A DNA stretch of 20,840 bases, taken from positions 1-20,840 of the forward strand of contig JAEWNA010000321.1 of NCBI GenBank assembly GCA_023392975.1, written 5' to 3'. This DNA is from Pseudomonadota bacterium (GTDB taxonomy: Bacteria; Pseudomonadota; Gammaproteobacteria; Xanthomonadales; Xanthomonadaceae). Numbering within the stretch: the stretch's first letter is position 1; every line of letters begins with the position of its first letter. Shown piece by piece: positions 6,071 through 13,793 of the stretch. The position numbers and the translations under genes are program-made. Under the pieces are notes generated by a model that did not search any database, was not told the DNA's origin, and worked only from the letters and a program-made list of their open reading frames with translations.

Positions 6071-6964
6071 ATGGCCGGGGAATCTGGAAAGTACGTTGTC
6101 TACCGTCGACGAAATGCCATCGAAAAGTCTATCAACTCCCTGCTCGGCATCATTGAGGGTATATCCATCGATGGTGCAATCAATCAAATGGAGATCGGAT
6201 TTCTCGAAACATGGCTCGTGAGCCATCAAGATCTGCGCGAAAAGCATCCATATTCGGAATTGATCCCATTGATCGAAGAGGCCCTTTCTGATCGCCACCT
6301 GAGCGAAGATGAACGGGAGGGGATTCTCTGGTTATGCGAGCGGCTTAAGTCGTCTGAGTTTCAGGATGCGGTCGCGACCGACCTTCAGGTGTTGCACGCC
6401 GTCATGGGCGGGATCGCGGCGGATGCATCAATCAGTGAGCAGGAGTTGCGAGGACTGTCGGAATGGCTGGATGCGCACGATCACTTGCGCAAATGCTGGC
6501 CGTACGATGAGGTATCGAGCATCGTGACATCTGTCCTAGCGGACGGAAAGGTCGATGAAAAAGAAAATGAACTTTTACTCCGTCTCTTCGCGGAATTCGT
6601 CCCCATTCTTGATGATGTCACGATTACGAACCCTCTCATTCAAACGGCGGGCACCATGGTCGGTGTGTGCGCCGTCTGCCCGGAGATCGAATTCGAAGGG
6701 AAAGTTTTTTGTTTCACGGGCGCATCTTCTCGCTACAACCGCAAGGAATTCGAGGCCATCGTGAGGCGGTTAGGGGGCGATGTGGTTCCGACTGTTTCCG
6801 GGAAGGTTGATTACCTCGTCATAGGCGCCGACGGAAACCCCTGCTGGATGTATGCGTGCTACGGCCGCAAGGTCGAGCGAGCGGTCTCACTGCGTCGGGA
6901 GGGTGCAAAGTTGATGATCATTCACGAGCTTGATTTTCATGACGCATTTCACGATGCTGCTTGA
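6071..6964 (+). CDS. TerB-like repeat/BRCT domain protein, probably horizontally acquired
   Basis: The 297-aa protein has two tandem helical repeats of about 69 residues (24-92 and 108-175). Each carries a pattern like H-x2-L-R-x3-PY-x-E followed by an acidic TerB-like helix (for example LADGKVDEKENELLLRLF). A C-terminal BRCT domain spans about 206-290 (GKVFCFTGASSR, RLGGDVVPTVSGKVDYLVIG, and a Trp/Cys-rich CWMYACYGRKVERA). BRCT domains of this type occur in NAD-dependent DNA ligase; no ligase catalytic domain is present. BRCT suggests DNA-end or nick/phosphoprotein binding, but the role is unknown. The ATG at 6071 was chosen for its GGAGG (6062-6066); the frame is open further upstream, with an alternative ATG at 6053. 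Base composition is clearly lower in GC than neighbours (28 of 60 bases G/C in 6121-6180, against 44 of 60 in 5341-5400), suggesting transfer. It stands alone between unrelated genes. Confidence 0.8.
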   Translation: MAGESGKYVVYRRRNAIEKSINSLLGIIEGISIDGAINQMEIGFLETWLVSHQDLREKHPYSELIPLIEEALSDRHLSEDEREGILWLCERLKSSEFQDAVATDLQVLHAVMGGIAADASISEQELRGLSEWLDAHDHLRKCWPYDEVSSIVTSVLADGKVDEKENELLLRLFAEFVPILDDVTITNPLIQTAGTMVGVCAVCPEIEFEGKVFCFTGASSRYNRKEFEAIVRRLGGDVVPTVSGKVDYLVIGADGNPCWMYACYGRKVERAVSLRREGAKLMIIHELDFHDAFHDAA

Positions 6965-7049
6965 TCCCCCGGGTTTCGATTTTCAAGTCTGCTGAGATGG
7001 GCAAATCCGGGTACGTTGCGTAGTTTCAGCATGACGTATCCTCCCGGAC

Positions 7050-8066
7050 ATGTCCCCGCCGACGATCACCCACTCCCCTTATCGCCCGCCGTTCTGGCTG
7101 CGCAGCCCGCATGTGCAGTCCGTGCTGGCGACCAGCCCGCTGCGGCGCGCGCGCGGCGCGCTGCTGCTCAAGCGCTGCGGCGCGGTGCATGCGCCGTACA
7201 TCGTCGACGGCGGCGACGGCGTGCGCCTGGAGGGCGTGCACAGCCGCATGCCGAACGCGGAGCCGCGCGGACTGGCGCTGCTGCTGCACGGCTGGGAAGG
7301 CAGCATCGAATCGAGCTACATGCGGATGACCGCGGCGCACCTGCTGCGCGCGGGCTTCGAGGTGTTCCGGCTGAACTTCCGCGACCACGGCGACACCCAC
7401 CACCTCAACCAGGCGCTGTTCCACTCCAACCGCATCGACGAAGTGGTGCACGCGGCGGTCGACATCGCGAACCGCTTCCTGTCCGACAGCGCGCGGCCGA
7501 TGGTGGTCGCGGGCTATTCGCTGGGCGGCAACTTCGCGCTGCGGGTGGCGCTGCGCGCGCCGGCCGCCGGGCTGCCGCTGGCGCGGGCGGCGGCGGTGTG
7601 CCCGCTGCTGGATCCGGGCGTGACCATGACCCGCATGGAGCAGGTCATGCCGTTCTACATGCGCTATTTCGAACGCAGCTGGCGGCAATCGCTGCGGCGC
7701 AAGCGCGACACCTTCCCGGAGTATTACGACTTCGACGACCGCATCCTGCGCCTGCGCATGCGCGAACTCACCCGCTGGCTGGTGGAGCGGCACACCGACT
7801 TCGACACGCTCGACGACTACTTCAACGGCTACTCGATCGCCGGCGAGCGCCTCGCTGCGCTGCAGATGCCCGCCGACCTGCTGACGGCGGCCGACGATCC
7901 GGTGATCCCGGTCGAGGAGTTCCATGCGCTGCAGTTGCCCGCGCATGCGGCGATCGAGATCGCCGGCCACGGCGGCCACTGCGGGTTCCTCGACGGCGTG
8001 CGGCTGGACGGGTACGCCGAGCGCTGGGTGACGGCGCGGCTGTCGGCGGCGCTGCCGCCCGCCTGA
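7050..8066 (+). CDS. YheT-like alpha/beta hydrolase
   Basis: The 338-aa alpha/beta-hydrolase belongs to the YheT (UPF0017/ABHD1-3-like) family. It begins with PPFWLRSPHVQSVLAT, a typical family opening, and has the oxyanion-side LLLHGWEGSIESSYM. The nucleophile elbow is AGYSLGGN with Ser157, the acid region is TAADDPVIP (Asp282/283), and the catalytic His310 is in GHGGHCGF. YheT-type enzymes are putative esterases or lipases; the substrate is unknown. Length is typical. No strong Shine-Dalgarno is seen, but the start matches the family N terminus. It is separated from the AT-rich gene upstream by 85 nt and appears to be transcribed on its own. Confidence 0.88.
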   Translation: MSPPTITHSPYRPPFWLRSPHVQSVLATSPLRRARGALLLKRCGAVHAPYIVDGGDGVRLEGVHSRMPNAEPRGLALLLHGWEGSIESSYMRMTAAHLLRAGFEVFRLNFRDHGDTHHLNQALFHSNRIDEVVHAAVDIANRFLSDSARPMVVAGYSLGGNFALRVALRAPAAGLPLARAAAVCPLLDPGVTMTRMEQVMPFYMRYFERSWRQSLRRKRDTFPEYYDFDDRILRLRMRELTRWLVERHTDFDTLDDYFNGYSIAGERLAALQMPADLLTAADDPVIPVEEFHALQLPAHAAIEIAGHGGHCGFLDGVRLDGYAERWVTARLSAALPPA

Positions 8067-8134
8067 GGCCGCGTGCACGCATCCGCATCGGCGGCCGTGC
8101 CGGCGCGGCCCGCGGTGTCCCGGCCGTTCGGCAG

Positions 8135-8140
8135 TAGAAT
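8135..8140 (+). promoter_or_regulatory. possible -10 element of the TPR gene
   Basis: TAGAAT lies 36 nt before the ATG of the TPR gene in the 109-bp gap after the hydrolase gene. It is the only good -10-like hexamer there. No convincing -35 is present, so this is a tentative promoter call. Confidence 0.3.
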
Positions 8141-8175
8141 GCGGGCGTTCCCGGATCAAGCCTGATCCGCATCTG

Positions 8176-10263
8176 ATGATCATGCACAACGAGATTACCG
8201 AGGCGCTCCAGCGCGGAGACCACGAGGAGGCGCTGCGCCTCGCGAGGCAATTCGTGGCGGATGCGCCCCACGACGGCAAGGCCCACGTGTTGCTCGCCCG
8301 CGTCGAGCGCGCGGCCGGCGAATACGAAGAAGCCCTGGCGTCGATCAACCGCGCCGCCCTGCTGATCCCGGAAGATCCCCGCGTCCACTTCGAGCGCGCC
8401 TGGCATCTCCTGCGCAAGCGCAGCTTCACCGCCGCGGAAGCCGCCCTCAAGCGCAGCACCGACCTCGACCCGAATTCGTTCGAGGCCTATGTCCTGCGGG
8501 CGCAGCTCGCGCTGGACCACGACGACTTCGAGGAAGCCGAACGGCTGTGCCGGCTGGCGTCCCGGGTCTCGCCGGACCATCCGTGGGTGGCGGTGCTGGA
8601 AGGCATGATCGCCCTCCATCGCGGCGACGGCGCGCGCGCGCAGACGCTGCTGACGTTCGCGTCGAAGGAGCTGGCGAACGACCCGCAGGTGCTGCACGCG
8701 CTCGCGTTCGCGCACCTGCAGCAGGGCCAGGCCGCGTTCGCCGAGCAGGCATTGGCGCGGATCGTCGAGATGGCGCCGACGGCGGAAGGCGTGCGCGGGC
8801 TGCTGTCCAGCGTCCAGATCCGCCAGGGGCGTCACGCGGACGCGCGGGCGACCCTGCAGATGCTGCTGGACGATCCCTCCGCGACGACGCCCGGGATCGT
8901 GCGCCTGGCGGCGCGCATGGACCTGGCGCTGAAGCGCGACGACAGTGCGATGGCCCTCCTGCGCCAGCGCCTGGCCGAGGATCCGCGCGATGCCGAGGCC
9001 TGGAGCCTCGTCACCGACCTGTGGCGCCGCTCCGGCGACCTCGACGATGCGCGCAGGACCATCGACGAGGCGCTGGTGCGTTGTCCGGATTTCGTCGACC
9101 TGTGGCGCCTGCGCCTGGCGATCGAACAGGACGTGGGCGATGGATCGCGGGCGATCGTGGAGCGCTGGCTGGCCGCGGCGCCCGACGACCGGGCCGCCCT
9201 CGAAGCGGCGATGAATTTCCACGAGGCGCACCGGGACGAAGAAGCGACGCTGGCGATCGCGAGGCGACTCGTGGCGGTCGATCCCGGGCACGGCGGTGCG
9301 AAGAAGCGCCTGCTGGACCGCATGATCCGCGATCGCCCCGACATGGCGTACGCCACGATCGGGGAGATGGTCGCGAACGCGCCGGACGAGATGACGAAGC
9401 ACGAGCTGCTGCCGTGGCTGGGCTATGCCCAGGACCGCGCGGAGCGGTACGCGGAGGCGGTGGCGACCTGGACGGCGTTCAACGCGGCGGAGGCGTCCTC
9501 GCGCTGGCCGCTGACCGAACCCGGCCCGCCGGGTGGCCCCTGGCCCGATCCGGCGACGACCCGGCCCGACGCGCCGGCCGTGGCGTTCCTCTCGGGCCTG
9601 CCCGGTTCGGGCGTCGAGAAGGTCGCCGCGGTGATCGGGTACGCGGGCCTGCCCCTACGCGCCGACCGCTTCGAAGCGAATCCGCCAAAGGACGCCCTGC
9701 AGCGGCCCGACACGTTCGCGGAATTGCGCCGCGGCACCGTCGCGCCCGACGCCGTGCTGGCCGAGTGGGGCGCGGCGCTGGATGGCCGGCAGGCCTCCAA
9801 CGGCAGCGTGATCGACTGGCTGCCGTTCTGGGACAACGCGCTCCTGCAGGTGCTCAGGCCCCTGCTGCCGCAATCGATCGTCGTGATGGCCGTGCGCGAT
9901 CCGCGCGACATGCTCATCGACTGGCTGGCGTTCGGAAGCATGGTGCCGTTCTGCCTGCCTTCTCCCGAGGAGGCCGCGCGCTGGATGGCGGCGATGCTGG
10001 AACACGTCGTCGCGCTGAGCCGCGATCCGGTCCGGCCGTGCGCGATCGTCCGCACCGACCACGCCGCCAGCGACGCGTCGGAATTCGCCAGGCAGATCGG
10101 GCGCAGCCTCGGCATGAGCGAGATCCGGATGCCGCACCCGGCGGTGCTCGGCGGCGCCGAACGCGTCCCGGCAGGCCACTGGCGGCACTACGCGACCGCC
10201 CTGGCTGAACCGTTCGCGCTGCTGCAGGACGTGACGGTGGCATTGGGCTATCCGGCGGAATGA
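8176..10263 (+). CDS. TPR protein with C-terminal diverged sulfotransferase domain
   Basis: The 695-aa protein has an N-terminal tetratricopeptide array over about residues 1-440 (several A-x-LAL-x-G...A-x-A units with P at repeat ends, for example EYEEALASINRAALLIPEDP). A C-terminal P-loop domain begins near 469. The domain shows a 5'-phosphosulfate-loop-like FLSGLPGSGVEK (about 471-482), a 3'-phosphate-like VMAVRDPRD (RDPRD at 574-578), and the terminal GHWRHYATALAEPF block typical of TPR-sulfotransferases. The usual RSGTT is replaced by GSGVE, and the Ser expected after RDPRD is Asp, so activity is doubtful. In-frame ATGs occur at 8176 and 8182; either is possible. The next gene starts 28 nt later, suggesting co-transcription. 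Confidence 0.8.
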   Translation: MIMHNEITEALQRGDHEEALRLARQFVADAPHDGKAHVLLARVERAAGEYEEALASINRAALLIPEDPRVHFERAWHLLRKRSFTAAEAALKRSTDLDPNSFEAYVLRAQLALDHDDFEEAERLCRLASRVSPDHPWVAVLEGMIALHRGDGARAQTLLTFASKELANDPQVLHALAFAHLQQGQAAFAEQALARIVEMAPTAEGVRGLLSSVQIRQGRHADARATLQMLLDDPSATTPGIVRLAARMDLALKRDDSAMALLRQRLAEDPRDAEAWSLVTDLWRRSGDLDDARRTIDEALVRCPDFVDLWRLRLAIEQDVGDGSRAIVERWLAAAPDDRAALEAAMNFHEAHRDEEATLAIARRLVAVDPGHGGAKKRLLDRMIRDRPDMAYATIGEMVANAPDEMTKHELLPWLGYAQDRAERYAEAVATWTAFNAAEASSRWPLTEPGPPGGPWPDPATTRPDAPAVAFLSGLPGSGVEKVAAVIGYAGLPLRADRFEANPPKDALQRPDTFAELRRGTVAPDAVLAEWGAALDGRQASNGSVIDWLPFWDNALLQVLRPLLPQSIVVMAVRDPRDMLIDWLAFGSMVPFCLPSPEEAARWMAAMLEHVVALSRDPVRPCAIVRTDHAASDASEFARQIGRSLGMSEIRMPHPAVLGGAERVPAGHWRHYATALAEPFALLQDVTVALGYPAE

Positions 10264-10291
10264 CCGCAGACCGCATCGAAGGAGCAGACGC

Positions 10292-10906
10292 ATGAAGATC
10301 GCCAGCGACAGTTTCGAACACGGCAAGCGCATTCCGGCCGAATTCGCCATGGGCACGCCCGAGGGCTTCGGCGGCAACCGCAATCCGCATCTGCGCTGGG
10401 ATGAGGCGCCGGAAGCGACGCGTTCGTTCGCACTGCTGTGCATCGACACCGACGTGCCCACCGACGGCGCGCTGGTCGCCGACGCGGCGACGCCCATCCC
10501 GGTCGCGCATCCGCGTGGCGAATTCGTGCACTGGGCGATGGCCGACATCCCCGCCGACGTGCGCGAGATCGCCGCCGGCAGCGCCAGCGACGGCGTCAGC
10601 GCGAAAGGCAAGCCGGCCCCCGGCGGCCCCACGGGCGCGCGCCATGGCCTCAACGACTACACCGGCTGGTTCGCCGGCGACGCGGAGATGGGCGGAGACT
10701 ACCGCGGTTACGACGGCCCGTACCCGCCGGCGCACGACCTGCGCCTGCACCGCTATTTCTTCCGCGTGTTCGCGCTGGACGTGGCCCGGCTCGACCTGCC
10801 CGAGCGCTTCACCGCCGCCGACATGTTCCGCGCCATGCACGGCCACGTGCTGGCGGAGGCCGCGACCTACGGGACGTATGCGCTGAATCCGGCGGTCGAG
10901 GGCTGA
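10292..10906 (+). CDS. YbhB/YbcL-family PEBP (Raf kinase inhibitor-like) protein
   Basis: The 204-aa phosphatidylethanolamine-binding-like protein is related to E. coli YbhB/YbcL. Visible family blocks are GGNRNPHLRWDEAPEATRSFALLCIDTDVP (the DxDxP ligand-site motif), FVHWAMADIP, and YDGPYPPAHDLRLHRYFFRVFALD (the GPxPP-H block). It lacks a signal peptide, so it is probably cytoplasmic. At 204 aa it is longer than YbhB, with an extra acidic/Gly loop around FAGDAEMGGDYRG. The physiological role of bacterial PEBPs is poorly defined. A strong AAGGAG precedes the ATG. It is spaced 28 nt from the TPR gene and 16 nt from the RDD gene, so the three may form an operon. Confidence 0.9.
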   Translation: MKIASDSFEHGKRIPAEFAMGTPEGFGGNRNPHLRWDEAPEATRSFALLCIDTDVPTDGALVADAATPIPVAHPRGEFVHWAMADIPADVREIAAGSASDGVSAKGKPAPGGPTGARHGLNDYTGWFAGDAEMGGDYRGYDGPYPPAHDLRLHRYFFRVFALDVARLDLPERFTAADMFRAMHGHVLAEAATYGTYALNPAVEG

Positions 10907-10922
10907 GACGGGGACGACGACG

Positions 10923-11420
10923 ATGGAGGTCCAGGACCCCTACCGGGCGCCGGAATCGCGCGTTGCCGCGGAATTGCCGGAGGAGCGGCTGGCGATCGAG
11001 GCTGCCGGCCGCTGGCGGCGGTTCTTCAACTGGGCGATCGACTACGCCTGTTTCACGCTGCTGTCGATCGCGCTGCTGATCCCGTACACCGTGTGGCTGG
11101 CGATGCAAGGCGACGAGGCCGGACTGGCGGCGCTGGAACAGCCGAACTTCGTCCGCGACTACGGCATCGGCATCCTCGGCATGCTGCTCTACTACGTGCC
11201 GATGGAAGGCCTGTTCGGGTTCACCGTCGGCAAATTGGTCACCGGTACCCGCGTCGTGAACACGCAGGGCGGACGCCCGACCTGGGCGCAGGCGTTCGGT
11301 CGCACGCTCTGCCGCCTTATCCCGTTCGAGCCCTTCTCGCTGTTCTTCTCGAAGGACGGCGAAGTGCGTGGCTGGCACGACAGCGTGCCGAAGACCTGGG
11401 TGGTGCGCCGGCGTCGCTGA
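10923..11420 (+). CDS. RDD-family membrane protein
   Basis: The 165-aa protein has the RDD-domain signature RWRRFFNWAIDY near residues 32-43. Two main hydrophobic segments follow (about 40-62, FTLLSIALLIPYTVWLA; and about 78-95, IGILGMLLYYVPMEGLFG), then GFTVGKLVTGTRVV and a C-terminal amphipathic R-x-LCRLIPFEPFSLFF with WHDSVPKTWVV, all typical of RDD proteins. Some RDD proteins have been linked to transport, but most are uncharacterised. The ATG follows the PEBP stop by 16 nt. The gene ends 18 nt before the convergent META-like gene, with no obvious terminator between. Confidence 0.88.
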   Translation: MEVQDPYRAPESRVAAELPEERLAIEAAGRWRRFFNWAIDYACFTLLSIALLIPYTVWLAMQGDEAGLAALEQPNFVRDYGIGILGMLLYYVPMEGLFGFTVGKLVTGTRVVNTQGGRPTWAQAFGRTLCRLIPFEPFSLFFSKDGEVRGWHDSVPKTWVVRRRR

Positions 11421-11438
11421 CGCCGGACGAGACGCGGC

Positions 11439-11888
11439 TCAGAACCGCATCGGCTGCGACTGGAGCTCCAGCACCGTGCCGTCTTCCGCGGTCAGGCGCA
11501 GGCGATAGGGGAACGGTTCGACCAGTTCCGCCTCGAAGCTGCGATTGATCGTCGCGAGGAAGTCCGCGGCCGCCTGGGCGGCATCGCCGCTGCAGTCCTG
11601 CCCGACCGCGGCCACCAGCGTGAAGCCCATGCGTTTGCCTGTCTGGGTGTAGTCGCCGCGCAGCGTGGGGCAGCCGTCCTCGACGGCCACCGTCTTGCGT
11701 TCGAACACGAGGCGGAACGGCACGGCGGCGATCGCGGGCGCCGCACCCGGCGCCGTCGTCGTGGTCAGGGTCCAGCCTCCGGTGTTGACCAGCTCGTCGC
11801 GGTCGACGCGCAGCGTGCGTTCGCGCGCACCGACGAGCGCGGACGCGGCGAGGCCGGCGAATAGGACGAGAGTGGCGATCTGGCGCAT
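11439..11888 (-). CDS. Small exported META/HslJ-like protein
   Basis: The 149-aa protein starts with a signal peptide (MRQIATLVLFAGLAASALVG, cleavage near 20-22). The rest resembles a compact META (HslJ-like) domain: a GGWTLTTTT opening, VPFRLVFERKTVAVEDGCPTLRG, GDYTQTGKRMGF, and a second Cys near QDCS that could pair with the GCP cysteine. Similarity is by pattern only. It lies 28 nt downstream of the META/DUF4377 lipoprotein gene in the same direction and was probably co-transcribed. META-domain proteins in bacteria are linked to envelope stress, but no function can be assigned. Confidence 0.65.
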   Translation of the reverse strand: MRQIATLVLFAGLAASALVGARERTLRVDRDELVNTGGWTLTTTTAPGAAPAIAAVPFRLVFERKTVAVEDGCPTLRGDYTQTGKRMGFTLVAAVGQDCSGDAAQAAADFLATINRSFEAELVEPFPYRLRLTAEDGTVLELQSQPMRF

Positions 11889-11916
11889 GGTGGACTCCTC
11901 GGGAAGGCGGGCGGTT

Positions 11917-12732
11917 TCAGCGATCGATCGCGGCGGATTCGATGACTTGGTCGAGCACGTACGCGACTGACGGCGCGTCGGCGGGCGGGTTCGCGATGTC
12001 GTAACGCTTCACGCGCAGCACGTCGCGGAAGCCGGGCTCGTGGGTGTAGCCCTGGATCGCGGGCGGCATCGTCTTCCATTCGCCCGGCGTGCCGGTGCGC
12101 AGGCCGGCGTCGTCGTAACGCACCTCGCGCACGCGCAGGCAGGCGACGGGCTCGGGCGCGAGCGAGGCGCGACAGGGCACGGTGGGTCCGTCGACTTCGA
12201 GGAAGACGCGTTCGCCCGGGCCGCCGTAGCGGGTCTCCGGCGTCGGTTCGCCGAGGAAGGTGAGGACGTCGCCGTTGTCGGCGGTCCAGACCAGCCGCGG
12301 CGGCATGCTTTCCTGGATCGCGAACGACGGCGTGCCTTCGAGCCGGCGCACGATCGCCGCGTCCAGCGCCATCACCGCCGGGTCGGCGCAGGCCATCTTG
12401 GTCGAGAACAGCGGCCCGACGCGCAGCCGGTCGCCGTCGCTGCGCACCGGGCCGGAGATGCGGTTGCAGGCGTTGGATACCGCGACCCGGCCATCGGCGA
12501 AATCCAGCTGCAGCGGCATCTGCGGGCGGACCAGCAGCGTCGCGATCCGCTGGCCGCCGGCATCGCGCGCCGCCTCCAGCCGCCAGTGCCAGCCGCCGAG
12601 CGCGGCGACGGCGGGCGAAGCGGCGTCGATGCGATCCGTCCCCGGGGACGCGGGCGGCATCGACGGACGCGCGCAGGCGGCGAGGCTCAAACCGAGGCAG
12701 CAGGTCAGCAGCGACAGGCGGGGGAGGGTCAT
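11917..12732 (-). CDS. META + DUF4377 domain lipoprotein
   Basis: The 271-aa product has a lipoprotein signal with lipobox LAAC (lipidated Cys20) and a META/HslJ domain at about 45-165 (GGWHWRLEAA, LQLDFADGRVAVSNACNRISG, GPLFSTKMACADP, DNGDVLTFLG). A DUF4377 domain follows at about 180-265 (VACLRVREVRYDD, EWKTMPPAIQGYTHEPGFRDVLRVKRY, VLDQVIE). This domain pairing is known in Gram-negative lipoproteins of unknown function. It is probably anchored in the outer membrane, since there is no Asp at +2 after the Cys. It appears to head a two-gene unit with the smaller META-like gene. Confidence 0.85.
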   Translation of the reverse strand: MTLPRLSLLTCCLGLSLAACARPSMPPASPGTDRIDAASPAVAALGGWHWRLEAARDAGGQRIATLLVRPQMPLQLDFADGRVAVSNACNRISGPVRSDGDRLRVGPLFSTKMACADPAVMALDAAIVRRLEGTPSFAIQESMPPRLVWTADNGDVLTFLGEPTPETRYGGPGERVFLEVDGPTVPCRASLAPEPVACLRVREVRYDDAGLRTGTPGEWKTMPPAIQGYTHEPGFRDVLRVKRYDIANPPADAPSVAYVLDQVIESAAIDR

Positions 12733-12842
12733 CGTGGACTCCGTGTCGGGGGCGTCCGCTGCGAACGCGTCGCGGCGGCGCGCGGGGTTGGCGAAAGACG
12801 TGCGCCCACCCTACACCCGTCCGCCACCGCGGGCGACGCCGT

Positions 12843-13649
12843 TCAGCCGCCGGCCGGCACCAGCGCCAGCAGCGCAGCGCCCAGCGCGAAGCGATAGATC
12901 GCGAAGGCCGTGAAGCGGTGGCTCTGGATGTAGCGCAGCAGCCACTTCACCGCGACGAAGGCGGTGATCGCCGAGGCGACGAAGGCCACGCCCAGCGCGG
13001 TCCAGTCCTCGCCCGCAGCGCCGCCATCCTTCCACACGCCCAGCAGTTCGTAGCCGGTGGCGGCGAACATGGTCGGGATGCCGACCAGGAAGGCGAATTC
13101 GGTGGCGGCCACGCGCGAGGTGGTGCCGGCGAGCAGCGCGACGAAGATGGTGGCGGCCGAACGCGAGGTGCCCGGGAACACGCCGGCGGCGATCTGGGCG
13201 AGGCCGACGAGCACGGCCACGGTCCACGAAATGGCCGTGCGCTCGCCGAGCGCCGCCGCACGCTTCGCCGCGAAGTGTTCGGCCGCGAGCATCCACGCGG
13301 CGCCGAGGATCAGCGCCCAGGCGATCGGCCGCACCGCGTCGGGCAGGGTCCAGCCGAGCTTCTTGACCAGCAGACCGCCGACCGCGGTCACGCCGAAGGC
13401 GACGCCGAGCTTCAGCGCGTAGTCAAGGTTCTCGCGCTGGCGGAAGCCGAGCAGCAGCCCCCACAGTCGCTGCCGGTAGATCGCGACCACCGCGAGGATC
13501 GCGCCGGCCTGGATCGCGATGTTGAACAGGTCGCTGCGATGGCCCAGCCAGCGCTCGGCGACGATCAGGTGGCCGGTGCTGGAGATCGGCAGGAATTCGG
13601 TGATGCCCTCGATGACACCGAGCAGGAGGGCGGCGAGCAGGTCGGGCAT
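12843..13649 (-). CDS. uppP: Undecaprenyl-diphosphatase UppP (BacA)
   Basis: This integral-membrane phosphatase recycles undecaprenyl diphosphate for cell-wall lipid carriers and confers basal bacitracin tolerance. The 268-aa protein starts MPDLLAALLLGVIEGITEF, with the first signature EGITEFLPISSTGHL at about 14-28 and the second VFPGTSRSA at about 157-165, plus roughly eight hydrophobic segments. The ATG at 13649 was chosen over the in-frame ATG at 13760 because the extra 37 residues are low-complexity and basic, with no family match. Length is typical. It is transcribed away from the protease gene region; a 12-bp G/C hairpin lies 68 nt upstream. Confidence 0.95.
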   Translation of the reverse strand: MPDLLAALLLGVIEGITEFLPISSTGHLIVAERWLGHRSDLFNIAIQAGAILAVVAIYRQRLWGLLLGFRQRENLDYALKLGVAFGVTAVGGLLVKKLGWTLPDAVRPIAWALILGAAWMLAAEHFAAKRAAALGERTAISWTVAVLVGLAQIAAGVFPGTSRSAATIFVALLAGTTSRVAATEFAFLVGIPTMFAATGYELLGVWKDGGAAGEDWTALGVAFVASAITAFVAVKWLLRYIQSHRFTAFAIYRFALGAALLALVPAGG

Positions 13650-13716
13650 GCGATGGGTCGCGAAGGCAAAGGCGAAGTGTAGCGGTCGCGATGCAGCGCG
13701 TCCGGCCCGCCATCGC

Positions 13717-13746
13717 GACGCTCCCCCCGAGGCCGGGGGGAGCGTC
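13717..13746. terminator. perfect 12-bp hairpin between protease gene and uppP
   Basis: GACGCTCCCCCC (13717-13728), a GAGGCC loop, and GGGGGGAGCGTC (13735-13746) form a perfect stem 47 nt after the protease stop codon on the minus strand. No U-rich tail follows on either strand, so it may be a non-canonical terminator or 3' stability element for the protease mRNA. Confidence 0.55.
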
Positions 13747-13793
13747 GTGCCGTCGTGCATGCCTTGCCGCAGCGCGTGTCTGCGACGGGTCGG

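Noticed and set aside
6710..6725. Partial parS-like sequence TGTTTCACGG near the parAB window
   Set aside because: Only the left half matches the parS palindrome (about 10 of 16 bases). It lies inside the BRCT coding sequence, where it encodes the conserved CFTG motif.
13650..13760. Upstream in-frame ATG giving UppP a 37-residue N-terminal extension
   Set aside because: The extension is basic low-complexity sequence that overlaps the 13717-13746 hairpin; the family starts at MPDLLAALLLG.
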